A DNA stretch of 64,000 bases, taken from NCBI RefSeq assembly GCF_005885635.1, contig NZ_VATY01000002.1:992001-1056000 (forward strand). Reading direction: 5' to 3'. The position numbers and the translations under genes are program-made. Shown here in pieces: positions 1-8,219 of this stretch (the stretch's first letter is position 1; each line of letters begins with the position of its first letter). Origin of the DNA: Maribacter algarum (ex Zhang et al. 2020). GTDB taxonomy: Bacteria; Bacteroidota; Bacteroidia; Flavobacteriales; Flavobacteriaceae. Below the pieces are notes generated by a model, which did not search any database, was not told the DNA's origin, and worked only from the letters and a program-made list of their open reading frames with translations.

Positions 1-524
1 ACAACTCCATCACCAAACTAAGAAACATTCAAACGAGCTTGAAGCAAACAGTTTACACGTCTACAATTCAACCGAAGAACCTCAAAAAGGCATTACGACG
101 ATGTGATGTCGCTATTGGTGCAACTCGTGGCAAAGACCGTTCGCCTGTAGTTGTTTCAAGCGGTATGGTAGAGACCATGAAGAAAGGTGCTGTGATTATT
201 GATGTAAGTATCGATATGGGCGGTTGTTTTGAAACCAGTGAAATCACAACGCATGAAAAACCGACTACTGAAAAATTTGGTGTGATTCATTATGCAGTGC
301 CGAACATTCCCTCAAGATACCCCAAAACAGCAACCATATCATTGAGCAATATTTTCACACCTTATCTCCTAAAATTAGGTGAAGACGGCGGACTCGAAAA
401 TTCACTCCGTTTTGACAAAGGACTCCGAAACGGACTGTATATGTATCATGGAATTCTTACCAGCAAATCTGTAGGCGAATGGTTCGACCTTCAGTATAGT
501 GATATCAACTTCCTTATCTTTTAA
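1..524 (+). CDS. ald: Alanine dehydrogenase, C-terminal part (5' end outside window)
   Basis: The reading frame is open from position 3, so the gene starts before the window; the TTG at 39 is internal. The fragment covers the end of the NAD-binding domain and the C-terminal catalytic part. Visible family motifs are DVAIGATRG, the GAVIIDVSIDMGGCFETS stretch and HYAVPNIPSRYPKTATISLS. The enzyme oxidatively deaminates L-alanine to pyruvate and ammonium with NAD. The tail after the last conserved block (residues FDLQYSDINFLIF) is typical of the Bacteroidota form. The next gene follows after 9 nt and is probably co-transcribed. The assignment is firm; only the missing N-terminus is uncertain. Confidence 0.93.
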   Translation, partial: NSITKLRNIQTSLKQTVYTSTIQPKNLKKALRRCDVAIGATRGKDRSPVVVSSGMVETMKKGAVIIDVSIDMGGCFETSEITTHEKPTTEKFGVIHYAVPNIPSRYPKTATISLSNIFTPYLLKLGEDGGLENSLRFDKGLRNGLYMYHGILTSKSVGEWFDLQYSDINFLIF

Positions 525-533
525 TCAAGTTTT

Positions 534-908
534 ATGTTCATCAAGCGCTTAGGCTATTTTATGGTGGGACTTTCCATCGGAATTGTATTTCTTACTTTTT
601 TTCTTAAAAAGAAATCAGATGAAACAGGAGTTTCATTCTGCTATTTTCCGAATTGCAGGGTACTCAAAGATTTACGCTCAAAACCCATTGCCTATTCAGA
701 CCGAATTTCAGAAATGTTGAAAAATCAAGAACTGGATACCCTCGTTATCAATACTTTTTTTACGGAAGGAGAAATTAATTTTAGCAGTAGTGATACCAAA
801 TCGAAGCCCTGTAAAACCTATCTTATCGAAGGAGAGATAGATTTGGAACTCGTAACCATGGAAGTCAAAAATTGCCCGAATAAAGTAACCGTAATCGGTC
901 TTCGTTAA
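534..908 (+). CDS. Hypothetical membrane-anchored protein (DUF4258-like)
   Basis: A 124-residue protein with one N-terminal hydrophobic segment (residues about 8-25) followed by a short basic stretch and a soluble domain of about 90 residues containing four cysteines. It begins 9 nt after alanine dehydrogenase and overlaps the end of the convergent proline dehydrogenase gene by 4 nt. Similar small proteins sit behind ald in related Flavobacteriaceae and resemble the DUF4258 family, but that match is from memory and unverified. Function is unknown; the likely topology is a single membrane anchor with the domain outside the cytoplasm. Confidence 0.7.
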   Translation: MFIKRLGYFMVGLSIGIVFLTFFLKKKSDETGVSFCYFPNCRVLKDLRSKPIAYSDRISEMLKNQELDTLVINTFFTEGEINFSSSDTKSKPCKTYLIEGEIDLELVTMEVKNCPNKVTVIGLR

Positions 909-2071
909 ATCTTACGCCTCTTCTTTTCTTTTTTCAACAAGCCCAGTTCTCTGGTGGTTTGTCCGGCTACGGAGGTATTCTCTTCTGCTCTTCGGATGAG
1001 ATAGGGCATCACATCACGCACAGGTCCGAAAGGTAAGTACTTGGCAACATTGTATCCTTTGTTCGCTAGATTGAAAGAGATGTGGTCACTCATTCCAAAG
1101 AGTTGTCCGAACCATACTCTTGTATCCCCATTTTCAATGGATGCATTTTTCATGAGTTCCATTAAACGGTATGAACTCTCCTCGTTGTGCGTGCCTGCAA
1201 AAAGAGAAATCACATCCAAATCCTCTAACATATACTGAACAGCAGCATCAAAGTTTTCATCTGTAGCTTTTTTCGAAGCGCAAATCGGAGTTGGATATCC
1301 TAATTCTTCCGCACGTTCATTTTCCTTTTCCATATAGGCCCCACGAACTACTTTCATTCCAATTTTGAATCCGTTAGCCTTTGCTTTCTGATGTAACTGT
1401 TTAAGATAATCCAATCTATCCCAACGGTACATCTGTAAGGTATTGAAAACAATGGCTTTTTTCTTGTTGTACTTTCGCATCAAATCTTCAACAACTTGGT
1501 CAGCAGCGTCTTGCATCCAACTTTCTTCACCATCGATAAGCAAGGATACATTGAGGTCGTATGCCTTTTTACAAGCCTTATCAAATCGATTGATGACTCT
1601 TTGCCATTCTTGAGACTCAGCTTCTGTAAGTTCTTTTCCTTCGCCTACTTTTTGATACAAGGCGAAGCGACCAAAACCAGTAGGCTTAAAAACGGCAAAG
1701 GGAATTGCATCTTTCTCTTTCACAAAATCAAGAATCTTTAAAATCGTTTCTAAAGCACTATCAAAGGGATCGTCTCCCTCCTGTCCTTCCACAGAATAAT
1801 CAAGCACAGAACAAACACCTTTTTCATACATTTTATCTACTACAGGCAGACAGTCCTCTTCATTGACTCCACCACAAAAGTGATCAAACACAGTAGCGCG
1901 AATAAGCCCTTCAACAGGTAGTTTCGCTTTAATCGCAAAATTAGTCATCGCGGTTCCTATTCGAACCAAAGGTTCATTTGCAATCATTTTAAATAGAAAA
2001 TAGGCTCTTTCTAATTCAGAGTCCGTTTTAAGTGCGAAAGCGGTTGAAGTATCCTCAAAAATTCTATCCAT
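905..2071 (-). CDS. Proline dehydrogenase (stand-alone FAD enzyme)
   Basis: A 388-residue protein of the PutA proline-dehydrogenase (TIM-barrel) domain family without the P5C dehydrogenase half found in PutA. Recognisable elements are FAVFKPTGFGRF, the flavin-site block KVVRGAYMEKE, GTHNEES, FGMSDHISFNLA and the C-terminal substrate-binding block YLIRRAEENTSV (the RxxEN pattern). It oxidises proline to delta-1-pyrroline-5-carboxylate and passes electrons to the quinone pool at the membrane. A good -7 box (TATATTTG on this strand) lies 23-30 nt upstream of the start. The gene converges on the small gene ending at 908. Confidence 0.93.
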   Translation of the reverse strand: MDRIFEDTSTAFALKTDSELERAYFLFKMIANEPLVRIGTAMTNFAIKAKLPVEGLIRATVFDHFCGGVNEEDCLPVVDKMYEKGVCSVLDYSVEGQEGDDPFDSALETILKILDFVKEKDAIPFAVFKPTGFGRFALYQKVGEGKELTEAESQEWQRVINRFDKACKKAYDLNVSLLIDGEESWMQDAADQVVEDLMRKYNKKKAIVFNTLQMYRWDRLDYLKQLHQKAKANGFKIGMKVVRGAYMEKENERAEELGYPTPICASKKATDENFDAAVQYMLEDLDVISLFAGTHNEESSYRLMELMKNASIENGDTRVWFGQLFGMSDHISFNLANKGYNVAKYLPFGPVRDVMPYLIRRAEENTSVAGQTTRELGLLKKEKKRRKI

Positions 2072-2093
2072 ATTTTACGATTCTATTGCTCTT

Positions 2094-2101
2094 CAAATAT
2101 A
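2094..2101 (-). promoter_or_regulatory. Bacteroidota -7 promoter box for proline dehydrogenase
   Basis: On the minus strand this reads TATATTTG, a full match to the TAnnTTTG consensus of the Bacteroidota housekeeping sigma factor. It is 23 nt upstream of the start codon at 2071. No clear TTG -33 element is seen at the expected 19-21 nt spacing, so this is a partial promoter call. Confidence 0.45.
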
Positions 2102-2194
2102 AATACCCGAATTGTATTCTTTGGAAAAAAAATAAGGTTTATTTTGCACCTGAGATTTCCACCTACATGGAATTGAAATTAAAATTTATTTGAT

Positions 2195-3256
2195 TTGGAA
2201 TCGATTGTAAGCTCTTCATACGCAGTACATTTTAATAAAAAGGCGTACCGTGCCCTAAATGACCATTTGTCCGCAAGCTCGTATTCATCTTTGTTTATTA
2301 TTGTTGATGAAAACACCTATGAAGAATGTCTTCCGGATTTCATGAATGCTATAGAAGGAGACCTACACTTCGAAGTCTTGGAAATTGAATCCGGTGAAAT
2401 CAATAAAAATATTACTACCTGTACCCATCTTTGGGAGACCCTTTCTTCACTTGATGCGGACCGCAAAAGCCTTATTATAAATTTAGGTGGAGGAGTAGTG
2501 ACCGATTTAGGGGGGTTCGTAGCTTCAACTTTTAAGAGGGGTGTTGATTTTATCAACGTCCCAACTACTCTACTCGCCATGGTTGATGCCTCAGTTGGCG
2601 GAAAAACCGGAGTAGATTTAGGTCCTTTGAAAAATCAAATCGGAGTTATTAATCAACCCGAAATGGTTTTGGTCATTCCGAGCTTTTTAAAAACCCTAGA
2701 AGAAAGACAATTACAAAGTGGATTCGCTGAGATGCTAAAACACGGACTCATTAGAAATGCAAAATACTGGGAAACTTTAAAACAGTTATCAACATTCAGC
2801 GACATAGATACTAAGGTTTATGATTCTGTTGTTATAAAGAATGAAGTTGTACTGAGAGACCCAACAGAACAAAACATACGGAAAATCCTGAACTTTGGTC
2901 ATACCCTAGGCCATGCCGTAGAATCCTACTTTTTAAAAAGTGAAAACCATGAAACCCTATTGCATGGTGAAGCCATTGCCGTTGGAATGATTCTAGAAGG
3001 TTATTTATCCTATAAAATCACGGGGCTTCCGGAGGCAGAATTGGTGGACATCAAATCCACATTTTTAAGTCGTTATAAAAAAGTAAGTTTTTCGAATGAT
3101 GATATTATAGGAATATTGAATTTATTGAAATTTGACAAGAAAAATTCCCATGGTAACATCAATTTTGTCTTGCTCAACAGGATCGGCTCACCGATAATCG
3201 ACCAACAAATTCCCCCAAATTTGTATGTTGAAGCTTTTGCATACTACAAAGATTAA
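2195..3256 (+). CDS. aroB: 3-dehydroquinate synthase
   Basis: A 353-residue NAD- and metal-dependent enzyme that closes DAHP to 3-dehydroquinate, the second step of the shikimate pathway. Visible motifs are LGGGVVTDLGGFVASTF (nucleotide site), DASVGGKTGVD, and the metal-binding Glu/His sites in FAEMLKHGLI, NFGHTLGHAVE and LLHGEAIAVGM. Length is normal for the family. The start is TTG: an in-frame stop lies at 2180-2182 and no ATG occurs between it and the conserved N-terminus. It is divergent from proline dehydrogenase and appears monocistronic. Confidence 0.95.
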   Translation: MESIVSSSYAVHFNKKAYRALNDHLSASSYSSLFIIVDENTYEECLPDFMNAIEGDLHFEVLEIESGEINKNITTCTHLWETLSSLDADRKSLIINLGGGVVTDLGGFVASTFKRGVDFINVPTTLLAMVDASVGGKTGVDLGPLKNQIGVINQPEMVLVIPSFLKTLEERQLQSGFAEMLKHGLIRNAKYWETLKQLSTFSDIDTKVYDSVVIKNEVVLRDPTEQNIRKILNFGHTLGHAVESYFLKSENHETLLHGEAIAVGMILEGYLSYKITGLPEAELVDIKSTFLSRYKKVSFSNDDIIGILNLLKFDKKNSHGNINFVLLNRIGSPIIDQQIPPNLYVEAFAYYKD

Positions 3257-3405
3257 GCGCTACATATACTATAAAGTAGCATTTGACAACTCTTTAGAAA
3301 ATTCAAGGAAAAAAAAACATAGTTTAGGTAATGTAAAAGGATTCAATCTCTGTTCCATATTATAATTGAGATTGTTTCTAAACCCAAAAACCAAAACCTA
3401 CGACT

Positions 3406-3741
3406 ATGATACGCAAACTTGTGGATTATAAAAAGCTGGACCATGAATTGGCGGCTTTGTTAATCGAAACCTATCCTTACGGTTACGGAGATGAAGACAT
3501 CATCACATTTAAAAATGCTCATGGAGAAATTATCGAAGCCGTTGAAATTCAAACGGCAGATACGCTCTACCTTGTAAAAATCAGCAAGAGTTTGGCCAAC
3601 TTCATTTCAAACTTTGAAGACAACATTGAAAAAGGACTTGAGTCTAAACCCGAACCTATATTGGAAGAGGTTGATGCCCAAGAAGCTGAAATGGAATTTA
3701 AATCAGACCAAGAGGCTGAGGAAGAACGCGAAACCGAGTAA
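3406..3741 (+). CDS. Conserved small acidic protein of unknown function
   Basis: A 111-residue cytoplasmic protein. Residues 1-75 form a compact conserved-looking domain with the pattern YPYGYGDEDIITFKNAHGE and DTLYLVKISKSLANFI; the remaining 35 residues are a Glu-rich, probably disordered tail. Similar proteins occur across Flavobacteriaceae and are sometimes labelled DNA primase in databases, but no primase motif is visible and I would not use that name. The ATG at 3406 follows a 149-nt gap after aroB. Its end lies only 1 nt from the convergent DinB-family gene. Confidence 0.75.
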   Translation: MIRKLVDYKKLDHELAALLIETYPYGYGDEDIITFKNAHGEIIEAVEIQTADTLYLVKISKSLANFISNFEDNIEKGLESKPEPILEEVDAQEAEMEFKSDQEAEEERETE

Positions 3742-3742
3742 A

Positions 3743-4258
3743 TTACAAGTACCGCTCTCGTATAATATCCCTATGGTGTCTTTGATGTCCACAGGTGATA
3801 CAACCAATAGCGCCTACGCTCATTGCCGAGTTGCTTGCAGTACCTATTCTTTTCAGGGCAACTTCATCAAAAGATTTGAACAAGCTAAGAGTAGAAGCGC
3901 GTACCGCTTGGTACTCCTCTATCATCGCTTCAATAGACTTGTTGTTCGCATTGGATTCTGGAACGAAATCATCTTGCTCAAAACCCTGTAAAGGTGTTTT
4001 ATCATTTCGCGAGAATCGCAGTGCTCGATATTGGAAAATTCTTTCCGTATCGATTATATGTTGTAGGGCTTCCAAAACCGTCCATTTTCCAGGAGCATAG
4101 GCATAGGTCAACTTCTCCTCAGGAATACTAGCCATAAAATTTGGAAAGTTTTTTAATTGCTTTTCCAGAGTTGGCAGTAAATCTGAATCTCCCAGTTTAT
4201 CAATATAGGTTCTGTAATATGGATTATATTCTCCTTCTTTTAATTCGGATGGTTTCAT
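3743..4258 (-). CDS. DinB-family putative metal-dependent enzyme
   Basis: A 171-residue four-helix-bundle protein of the DinB/YfiT family. It has the characteristic first metal His in GKWTVLEALQHIIDTERIFQYR and the C-terminal CGHQRHHRDIIRERYL block with two further His residues. Members include bacillithiol- and mycothiol-dependent transferases; the substrate here is unknown. It lies downstream of the Lrp-type regulator on the same strand but a strong terminator separates the two genes, so it probably has its own promoter. Confidence 0.85.
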   Translation of the reverse strand: MKPSELKEGEYNPYYRTYIDKLGDSDLLPTLEKQLKNFPNFMASIPEEKLTYAYAPGKWTVLEALQHIIDTERIFQYRALRFSRNDKTPLQGFEQDDFVPESNANNKSIEAMIEEYQAVRASTLSLFKSFDEVALKRIGTASNSAMSVGAIGCITCGHQRHHRDIIRERYL

Positions 4259-4285
4259 TTGTTTTTTTTAGTGCCATAAAAATAA

Positions 4286-4316
4286 AAAATCCCAAGCGAT
4301 AGTAGCTTGGGATTTT
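4286..4316 (-). terminator. Intrinsic terminator after the Lrp-family gene
   Basis: A perfect 12-bp inverted repeat: AAAATCCCAAGC at 4286-4297 and GCTTGGGATTTT at 4305-4316, with a 7-nt loop. On the minus strand the stem is followed by a run of T residues. It sits 26 nt beyond the stop codon of the Lrp gene. Confidence 0.85.
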
Positions 4317-4341
4317 AATATTTATTCGTTTTTAACAAATC

Positions 4342-4821
4342 CTAAAGATCATTAAAAATCTTGTGCATCAATCTTTTCTTGTCGTTAATGCTTTCCTCTA
4401 GGGAAATCATAGTTTCAGTTCTGCTGATACCTTCAATATCATCAACGGCAAAAATTATATTCTTTGCATGATTGGTGTCTTTCGCACGAATTTTACAAAA
4501 TATATTAAACTTACCTGTAGTAATATGAGCCACCGTGACATTCGGAATCTGCTCCAAACGCTCCATAACAAATTTGGTTTGGTGCGTTTTCTCCAAAAAG
4601 ATTCCCACATAAGCGATAAATGCGTAACCTAGCTTTACATAATCCAAGGTCAAGGAAGATCCCTTTATAATTCCCGCTTCTTCCATCTTTTTTACACGCA
4701 CATGAACCGTACCTGCGGAGATTAAAAGTTTTTTTGCTATATCAGTAAATGGAGTTCTAGTGTTGTCAATCAACATATCTAGAATCTGGTGGTCAATTTC
4801 GTCTAGTTTTACTTTTGCCAT
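4342..4821 (-). CDS. Lrp/AsnC-family transcriptional regulator
   Basis: A 159-residue regulator with an N-terminal AsnC-type helix-turn-helix (about residues 6-55, with TPFTDIAKKLLISAGTVHVR as the recognition region) and a C-terminal RAM/ligand-binding domain (about 65-150). Such proteins bind DNA as multimers and respond to amino acids. I chose the start at 4821 (MAKVK) over the upstream ATG at 4830 because a perfect TAnnTTTG box at 4839-4846 would place the transcription start close to 4832. It is upstream of proline/amino-acid genes in this window, but its targets cannot be read from sequence. Confidence 0.9.
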   Translation of the reverse strand: MAKVKLDEIDHQILDMLIDNTRTPFTDIAKKLLISAGTVHVRVKKMEEAGIIKGSSLTLDYVKLGYAFIAYVGIFLEKTHQTKFVMERLEQIPNVTVAHITTGKFNIFCKIRAKDTNHAKNIIFAVDDIEGISRTETMISLEESINDKKRLMHKIFNDL

Positions 4822-4838
4822 TGTATTCAAATTTTGAG

Positions 4839-4846
4839 CAAAAATA
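4839..4846 (-). promoter_or_regulatory. -7 promoter box for the Lrp-family gene
   Basis: The minus strand reads TATTTTTG, an exact TAnnTTTG match, 18 nt upstream of the chosen start at 4821. No convincing -33 TTG is seen. Its closeness to the ATG at 4830 argues that the downstream ATG is used. Confidence 0.45.
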
Positions 4847-4934
4847 AAAAATTAAGAAATAAAATTCAGTAAAAGCTTTATTTTTTTAACAAAAATGTAA
4901 TAAAATATTAATATTAGAAGAAAATATTCAATTT

Positions 4935-6032
4935 TTAAGACTGGAGCACATTCCAAAAACTTTGTTTTTTAAGAGCTGAAAAATCATTTTCATTCGCACA
5001 GTCATAGGTGCTATGACCAAAATATCCCTCGGTGCATCCGGCCTTTTGGATTCTTGCCTGAAAGATTATTTTTTGCTCTTCAAGGACTTCAGCATATAGA
5101 ATAGCTATGTCTTTGGTATACGACGAATCAATGATATGCGCATTTTTTATGATAACATCGAAGAAAAGTTTCTTGTTCTCCGGAATTGCAAAATAGTCCT
5201 GCTGAGGATAGGAATTTATTTCATTTTCACCAATGCATAGCAGTGCTTTTAGCAGCGCATAAAAAATATACTCACGTGTTTTTTCGCGCTCATAGTCCTC
5301 AGGAAAATGGCCTGCCTCAAAAAGAACGGTTGGAGTATTCAGCATTTGGAACGTATCACCTACACAATTCGCATTGAAGCCGTCGTCATACCGCCCAATT
5401 TGACCCGGAATCAATTCTTGCAGTTCTGTATTCATAGCGGCAATCAACTGCATGCTTATGGCTCGGGAATTGGAAATGGTTCGTTCAGCATCATGTGACG
5501 GAGCCAAAAAAGAAATCGTCGCAGGGTTTGAACTATTCCCAACATTAAAAATGGTACGCTGGTCGTGCATGTTGAAACAAAAGTCTGGCTGATAGCTCTC
5601 GTAGACATCTCGCAATACTTTGCTTTCGGGCTGACTTCTTTCCTGCGCATCCCTATTCAAATCCACCTCATTTGCGTTGACCCTTGTATAGGCCTCCGCC
5701 CCATCAGGATTTAAAATCGGTATTATTTTCAGGGTGCAGTTTTTTAATATACTTACTGCAAGTGGATTATCTGATTGGAGTAATTTAAGTAAATCTAGAA
5801 TAGCTTTGGTGGTAGTAGATTCATTGCCGTGCATCTGAGACCACATCAAAACTTTCTGTGTTCCAGTACCCATAGTGACGGCTCTAATCAGTCTTTGTTC
5901 AACGGAATAACCAACGATTTCGACTTTAAAATCAGAATTCAAAGTTTCGAGAAAATCCCCCACCTGTTCATTAACGACATATCTACCCTTAAAGGTGGTT
6001 TCCTTAAACTTTGAATATGTAGCGTGATTCAT
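4935..6032 (-). CDS. M14-family zinc carboxypeptidase
   Basis: A 365-residue metallopeptidase. Zinc ligands are visible as HGNE (H68, E71) and the later His in NMHDQR (H156); DLNRD supplies the substrate-binding Arg (about R127) and LFEAG the candidate catalytic Glu (about E239). No signal peptide is apparent, so it may act in the cytoplasm on peptides. I prefer the ATG at 6032; an alternative in-frame ATG lies at 6062, but a TATATTTA box near 6048-6055 on this strand would make that upstream ATG untranscribed. Specificity (peptide or amide) cannot be told. Confidence 0.85.
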   Translation of the reverse strand: MNHATYSKFKETTFKGRYVVNEQVGDFLETLNSDFKVEIVGYSVEQRLIRAVTMGTGTQKVLMWSQMHGNESTTTKAILDLLKLLQSDNPLAVSILKNCTLKIIPILNPDGAEAYTRVNANEVDLNRDAQERSQPESKVLRDVYESYQPDFCFNMHDQRTIFNVGNSSNPATISFLAPSHDAERTISNSRAISMQLIAAMNTELQELIPGQIGRYDDGFNANCVGDTFQMLNTPTVLFEAGHFPEDYEREKTREYIFYALLKALLCIGENEINSYPQQDYFAIPENKKLFFDVIIKNAHIIDSSYTKDIAILYAEVLEEQKIIFQARIQKAGCTEGYFGHSTYDCANENDFSALKKQSFWNVLQS

Positions 6033-6163
6033 TAGCATACCAAGGTGTAAATATACCGACAAATTAAAAAATATTAACCATTACTAATCTTCATATGTAT
6101 TCCAGCTAACAAACTGATTATTCCTATGGCATCTCAAGCTTAATTTAGTACTTTGTAGTCCAT

Positions 6164-6523
6164 ATGAAAAAAGGACTTTACACGATAATCATTTCGTTTT
6201 TAGCACTCTCTTGTTATCGACCAGAACGTAACTGTCAGGATTACAAAACAGGAACTTTCAGTTTTGATTACGTACTTAACGGAGAGGAAAAGGTTGGGAA
6301 GTTTACCAGGGACGAATTGTACAGTGTAGAATATTACGACAACAAGATTGATAGTGCTACAGTGAAATGGTTGAACGATTGCGAGTTCGTATTACAGGAT
6401 GTGAAATCAAAAGCCTCTGTGCATATGAAGATATTGTCTACAACCGATAATTCTTATACATTTGAATACAGCCTTGTTGGAGAAGCAAAAAAGATTCAAG
6501 GCACAGCCACAAGAACTAAATAA
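6164..6523 (+). CDS. Small lipoprotein of unknown function
   Basis: A 119-residue protein with a lipoprotein signal (MKKGLYTIIISFLALSC, lipobox LALS-C at Cys17) followed by a small beta-rich domain of about 100 residues. Homologues in Flavobacteriaceae are sometimes misnamed DNA topoisomerase IV; nothing in the sequence supports that. It lies 18 nt upstream of the TerC gene and is probably in the same transcript. Expected location is the outer membrane or periplasmic face. Confidence 0.8.
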   Translation: MKKGLYTIIISFLALSCYRPERNCQDYKTGTFSFDYVLNGEEKVGKFTRDELYSVEYYDNKIDSATVKWLNDCEFVLQDVKSKASVHMKILSTTDNSYTFEYSLVGEAKKIQGTATRTK

Positions 6524-6541
6524 CACTAACACCAATACACC

Positions 6542-7339
6542 ATGTTTGAAATTTTCGCAAGTCCGGATGCCTGGGTAGCCCTTTTGACACTTACTTTTTT
6601 AGAAATTGTTTTAGGAATTGACAATATTATCTTCATTTCAATTGCTGCAGGAAAACTTGAACCTAGCCAACGAAAGAAAGCAACCAATATTGGACTAGTA
6701 CTCGCCATGGTGATGCGTATCGTTTTGCTTTTCGGAATTACTTGGCTCGTAGCTGCTAAAAAACCTTTCTGGGTATTTGATATGGGCTGGATTTCTGGTG
6801 GGGTCAGTTGGCAATCGCTTATACTATTTGCTGGAGGACTATTCTTATTGTACAAAAGCACGCGGGAAATTCATGAGAAAGTTGAAGACCGTGGTCATGA
6901 TGAACGCGAGGTAACAAAAGCTAGGGGGAATACCTTAACAAAGGCCATTTTACAAATAACCGTTATCAATATTGTATTCTCTTTCGATTCTATACTTACG
7001 GCGATAGGTATGACCAATGGCATCTCCCCTAACCCAAATGATGCATTGATATTGATGATTGTTGCAGTTGTGATTTCTGTAATTATCATGATGTTGTTTG
7101 CCAACCCTGTCGGGGAATTTGTAAACAAGCACCCATCTATTCAGATTTTGGGACTTTCCTTTTTAATCCTCATCGGATTTATGCTGGTCGCAGAAGCAGC
7201 TCATTTAGGTCATGTCGTGGCCTTCGGTCAAGAAGTCGGCACCGTACCGAAAGGATATTTGTACTTCGCTATCGCCTTCTCTTTACTCGTTGAATTCTTT
7301 AATATGCGGATGGAGAAGAATAGAAAGGCTAAAGTTTAG
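6542..7339 (+). CDS. TerC-family integral membrane protein
   Basis: A 265-residue protein with about seven transmembrane helices. The two conserved acidic motifs of the TerC/Alx family are present in the membrane segments: LGIDNIIF (about residues 23-30) and FSFDSILTAIG (about 147-157). Alx/TerC relatives are linked to manganese export and supply of metals to exported enzymes, and others to tellurite resistance. The gene directly precedes the accessory island, whose first inverted repeat begins 80 nt after this stop codon. Confidence 0.92.
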   Translation: MFEIFASPDAWVALLTLTFLEIVLGIDNIIFISIAAGKLEPSQRKKATNIGLVLAMVMRIVLLFGITWLVAAKKPFWVFDMGWISGGVSWQSLILFAGGLFLLYKSTREIHEKVEDRGHDEREVTKARGNTLTKAILQITVINIVFSFDSILTAIGMTNGISPNPNDALILMIVAVVISVIIMMLFANPVGEFVNKHPSIQILGLSFLILIGFMLVAEAAHLGHVVAFGQEVGTVPKGYLYFAIAFSLLVEFFNMRMEKNRKAKV

Positions 7340-7419
7340 ATTTTGCCTTATCGAGAATTTGTAAAATTCACTTTTAGCTAATTATATAAATAGAATAAAC
7401 GCACTAGTATGTTTATTTT

Positions 7420-7432
7420 ATTGTTGTAGCAC
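7420..7432. repeat. Left half of a gene-specific inverted repeat (island cassette 1)
   Basis: ATTGTTGTAGCAC here is the exact reverse complement of GTGCTACAACAAT at 8006-8018, so the 183-residue gene in between is bracketed by a perfect 13-bp inverted repeat. The GTT (7423-7425) pairs with the AAC (8013-8015) that opens element A. This is the position where the far half of an attC-like core would be found in an integrated cassette. Confidence 0.7.
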
Positions 7433-7446
7433 ATTTAAGAAAACTA

Positions 7447-7998
7447 ATGGCAATAAACCAATTTCTAACATTTGTACTTCCAAGAAAGCCGATTGAAGAA
7501 AAATATGGCGGAATACCTAAGCAGCTCGAAATTAAACACGCTGAATGGGAGAAGTATTGGGAAAACTATGATATGGAATTGAATGACGAACCAGAACCTG
7601 AATTTGAAGATGCGATTTCAACAAAATGGTGGAAAGGAATTGAAATTAATATTGTGGAATTGAGAAAAGATATTGACAAAATAATCACTCGTGCGGAATG
7701 GAATGGCGGAACGAGCTGGAAAACGGAAAAAGCAGAATTTGACCACGATTTGAGCATAGATTTTAACGACACAGAAAATTACATTGAGGATTTTCGATTT
7801 CGGACTGACTTGACCGACTCAACTCTGACTTTTATAAAATCAATATTGGATTTATGCAACAGAAAAGATTGGATTTTAATGGACGATAAAGGAAATTTGT
7901 GTGAGCCGATAATTCAAAATTTAGCAGAATTAATTAAAGATTCAGATGCGGATAGATTTTTGAGAAATCCGACTGAATTTTTTGAGAATATAAAATAA
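7447..7998 (+). CDS. Orphan hypothetical protein in cassette 1
   Basis: A 183-residue soluble, acidic protein rich in Trp and Glu/Asp in its first half. I recognise no domain. It has no signal peptide or membrane segment. The gene starts 14 nt after the left inverted-repeat half and ends 7 nt before the right half, so it fills the bracketed segment almost completely, as a cassette gene would. Codon use is AT-rich like its neighbours. Confidence 0.75.
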   Translation: MAINQFLTFVLPRKPIEEKYGGIPKQLEIKHAEWEKYWENYDMELNDEPEPEFEDAISTKWWKGIEINIVELRKDIDKIITRAEWNGGTSWKTEKAEFDHDLSIDFNDTENYIEDFRFRTDLTDSTLTFIKSILDLCNRKDWILMDDKGNLCEPIIQNLAELIKDSDADRFLRNPTEFFENIK

Positions 7999-8012
7999 AA
8001 AAAACGTGCTAC

Positions 8013-8200
8013 AACAATGGCTATAATTAATACGGGGTTTGGTGTTTAATCCAAAGTTTAGTGTGTTTTTATAAAGTCCGCCAAATCTTTTGATTTGGCT
8101 TTAAAAAATGAAAAATTAAAACAAAATAAAAAAATTTGGCTAAGTGCTAGTTCGAAAGTTACCGCTCTCCTACTCTCGTACTAATCATAGCCGAGCCGTT
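8013..8200. repeat. Cassette-type structured element A (188 bp)
   Basis: The element starts AACAATGGCTATAATTAAT and ends ATCATAGCCGAGCCGTT. GGCTATAATTAATACGGG near the left end pairs at 15 of 18 positions with the right end. A central perfect hairpin, GCCAAATC-TTTT-GATTTGGC, lies at 8080-8099. It shares sequence and architecture with element B (8996-9183). The AAC at its left end and GTT at its right end continue into sequences that are complementary across the flanking genes rather than across the element. Confidence 0.75.
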
Positions 8201-8211
8201 ACCCACAAGCT
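8198..8211. repeat. Left half of gene-specific inverted repeat (cassette 2)
   Basis: GTTACCCACAAGCT here matches the reverse complement of AGCCTGTGGGTAAC at 8985-8998 at 13 of 14 positions. The pair brackets the CPBP protease gene. The left half directly continues the right end of element A and the right half runs into the start of element B. Confidence 0.7.
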
Positions 8212-8219
8212 TAAAAAAA

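Noticed and set aside
3614-3991. 125-residue ORF on the + strand across the end of the acidic protein gene and the DinB gene
   Set aside because: It overlaps two better-supported genes in other frames and its translation has no domain.
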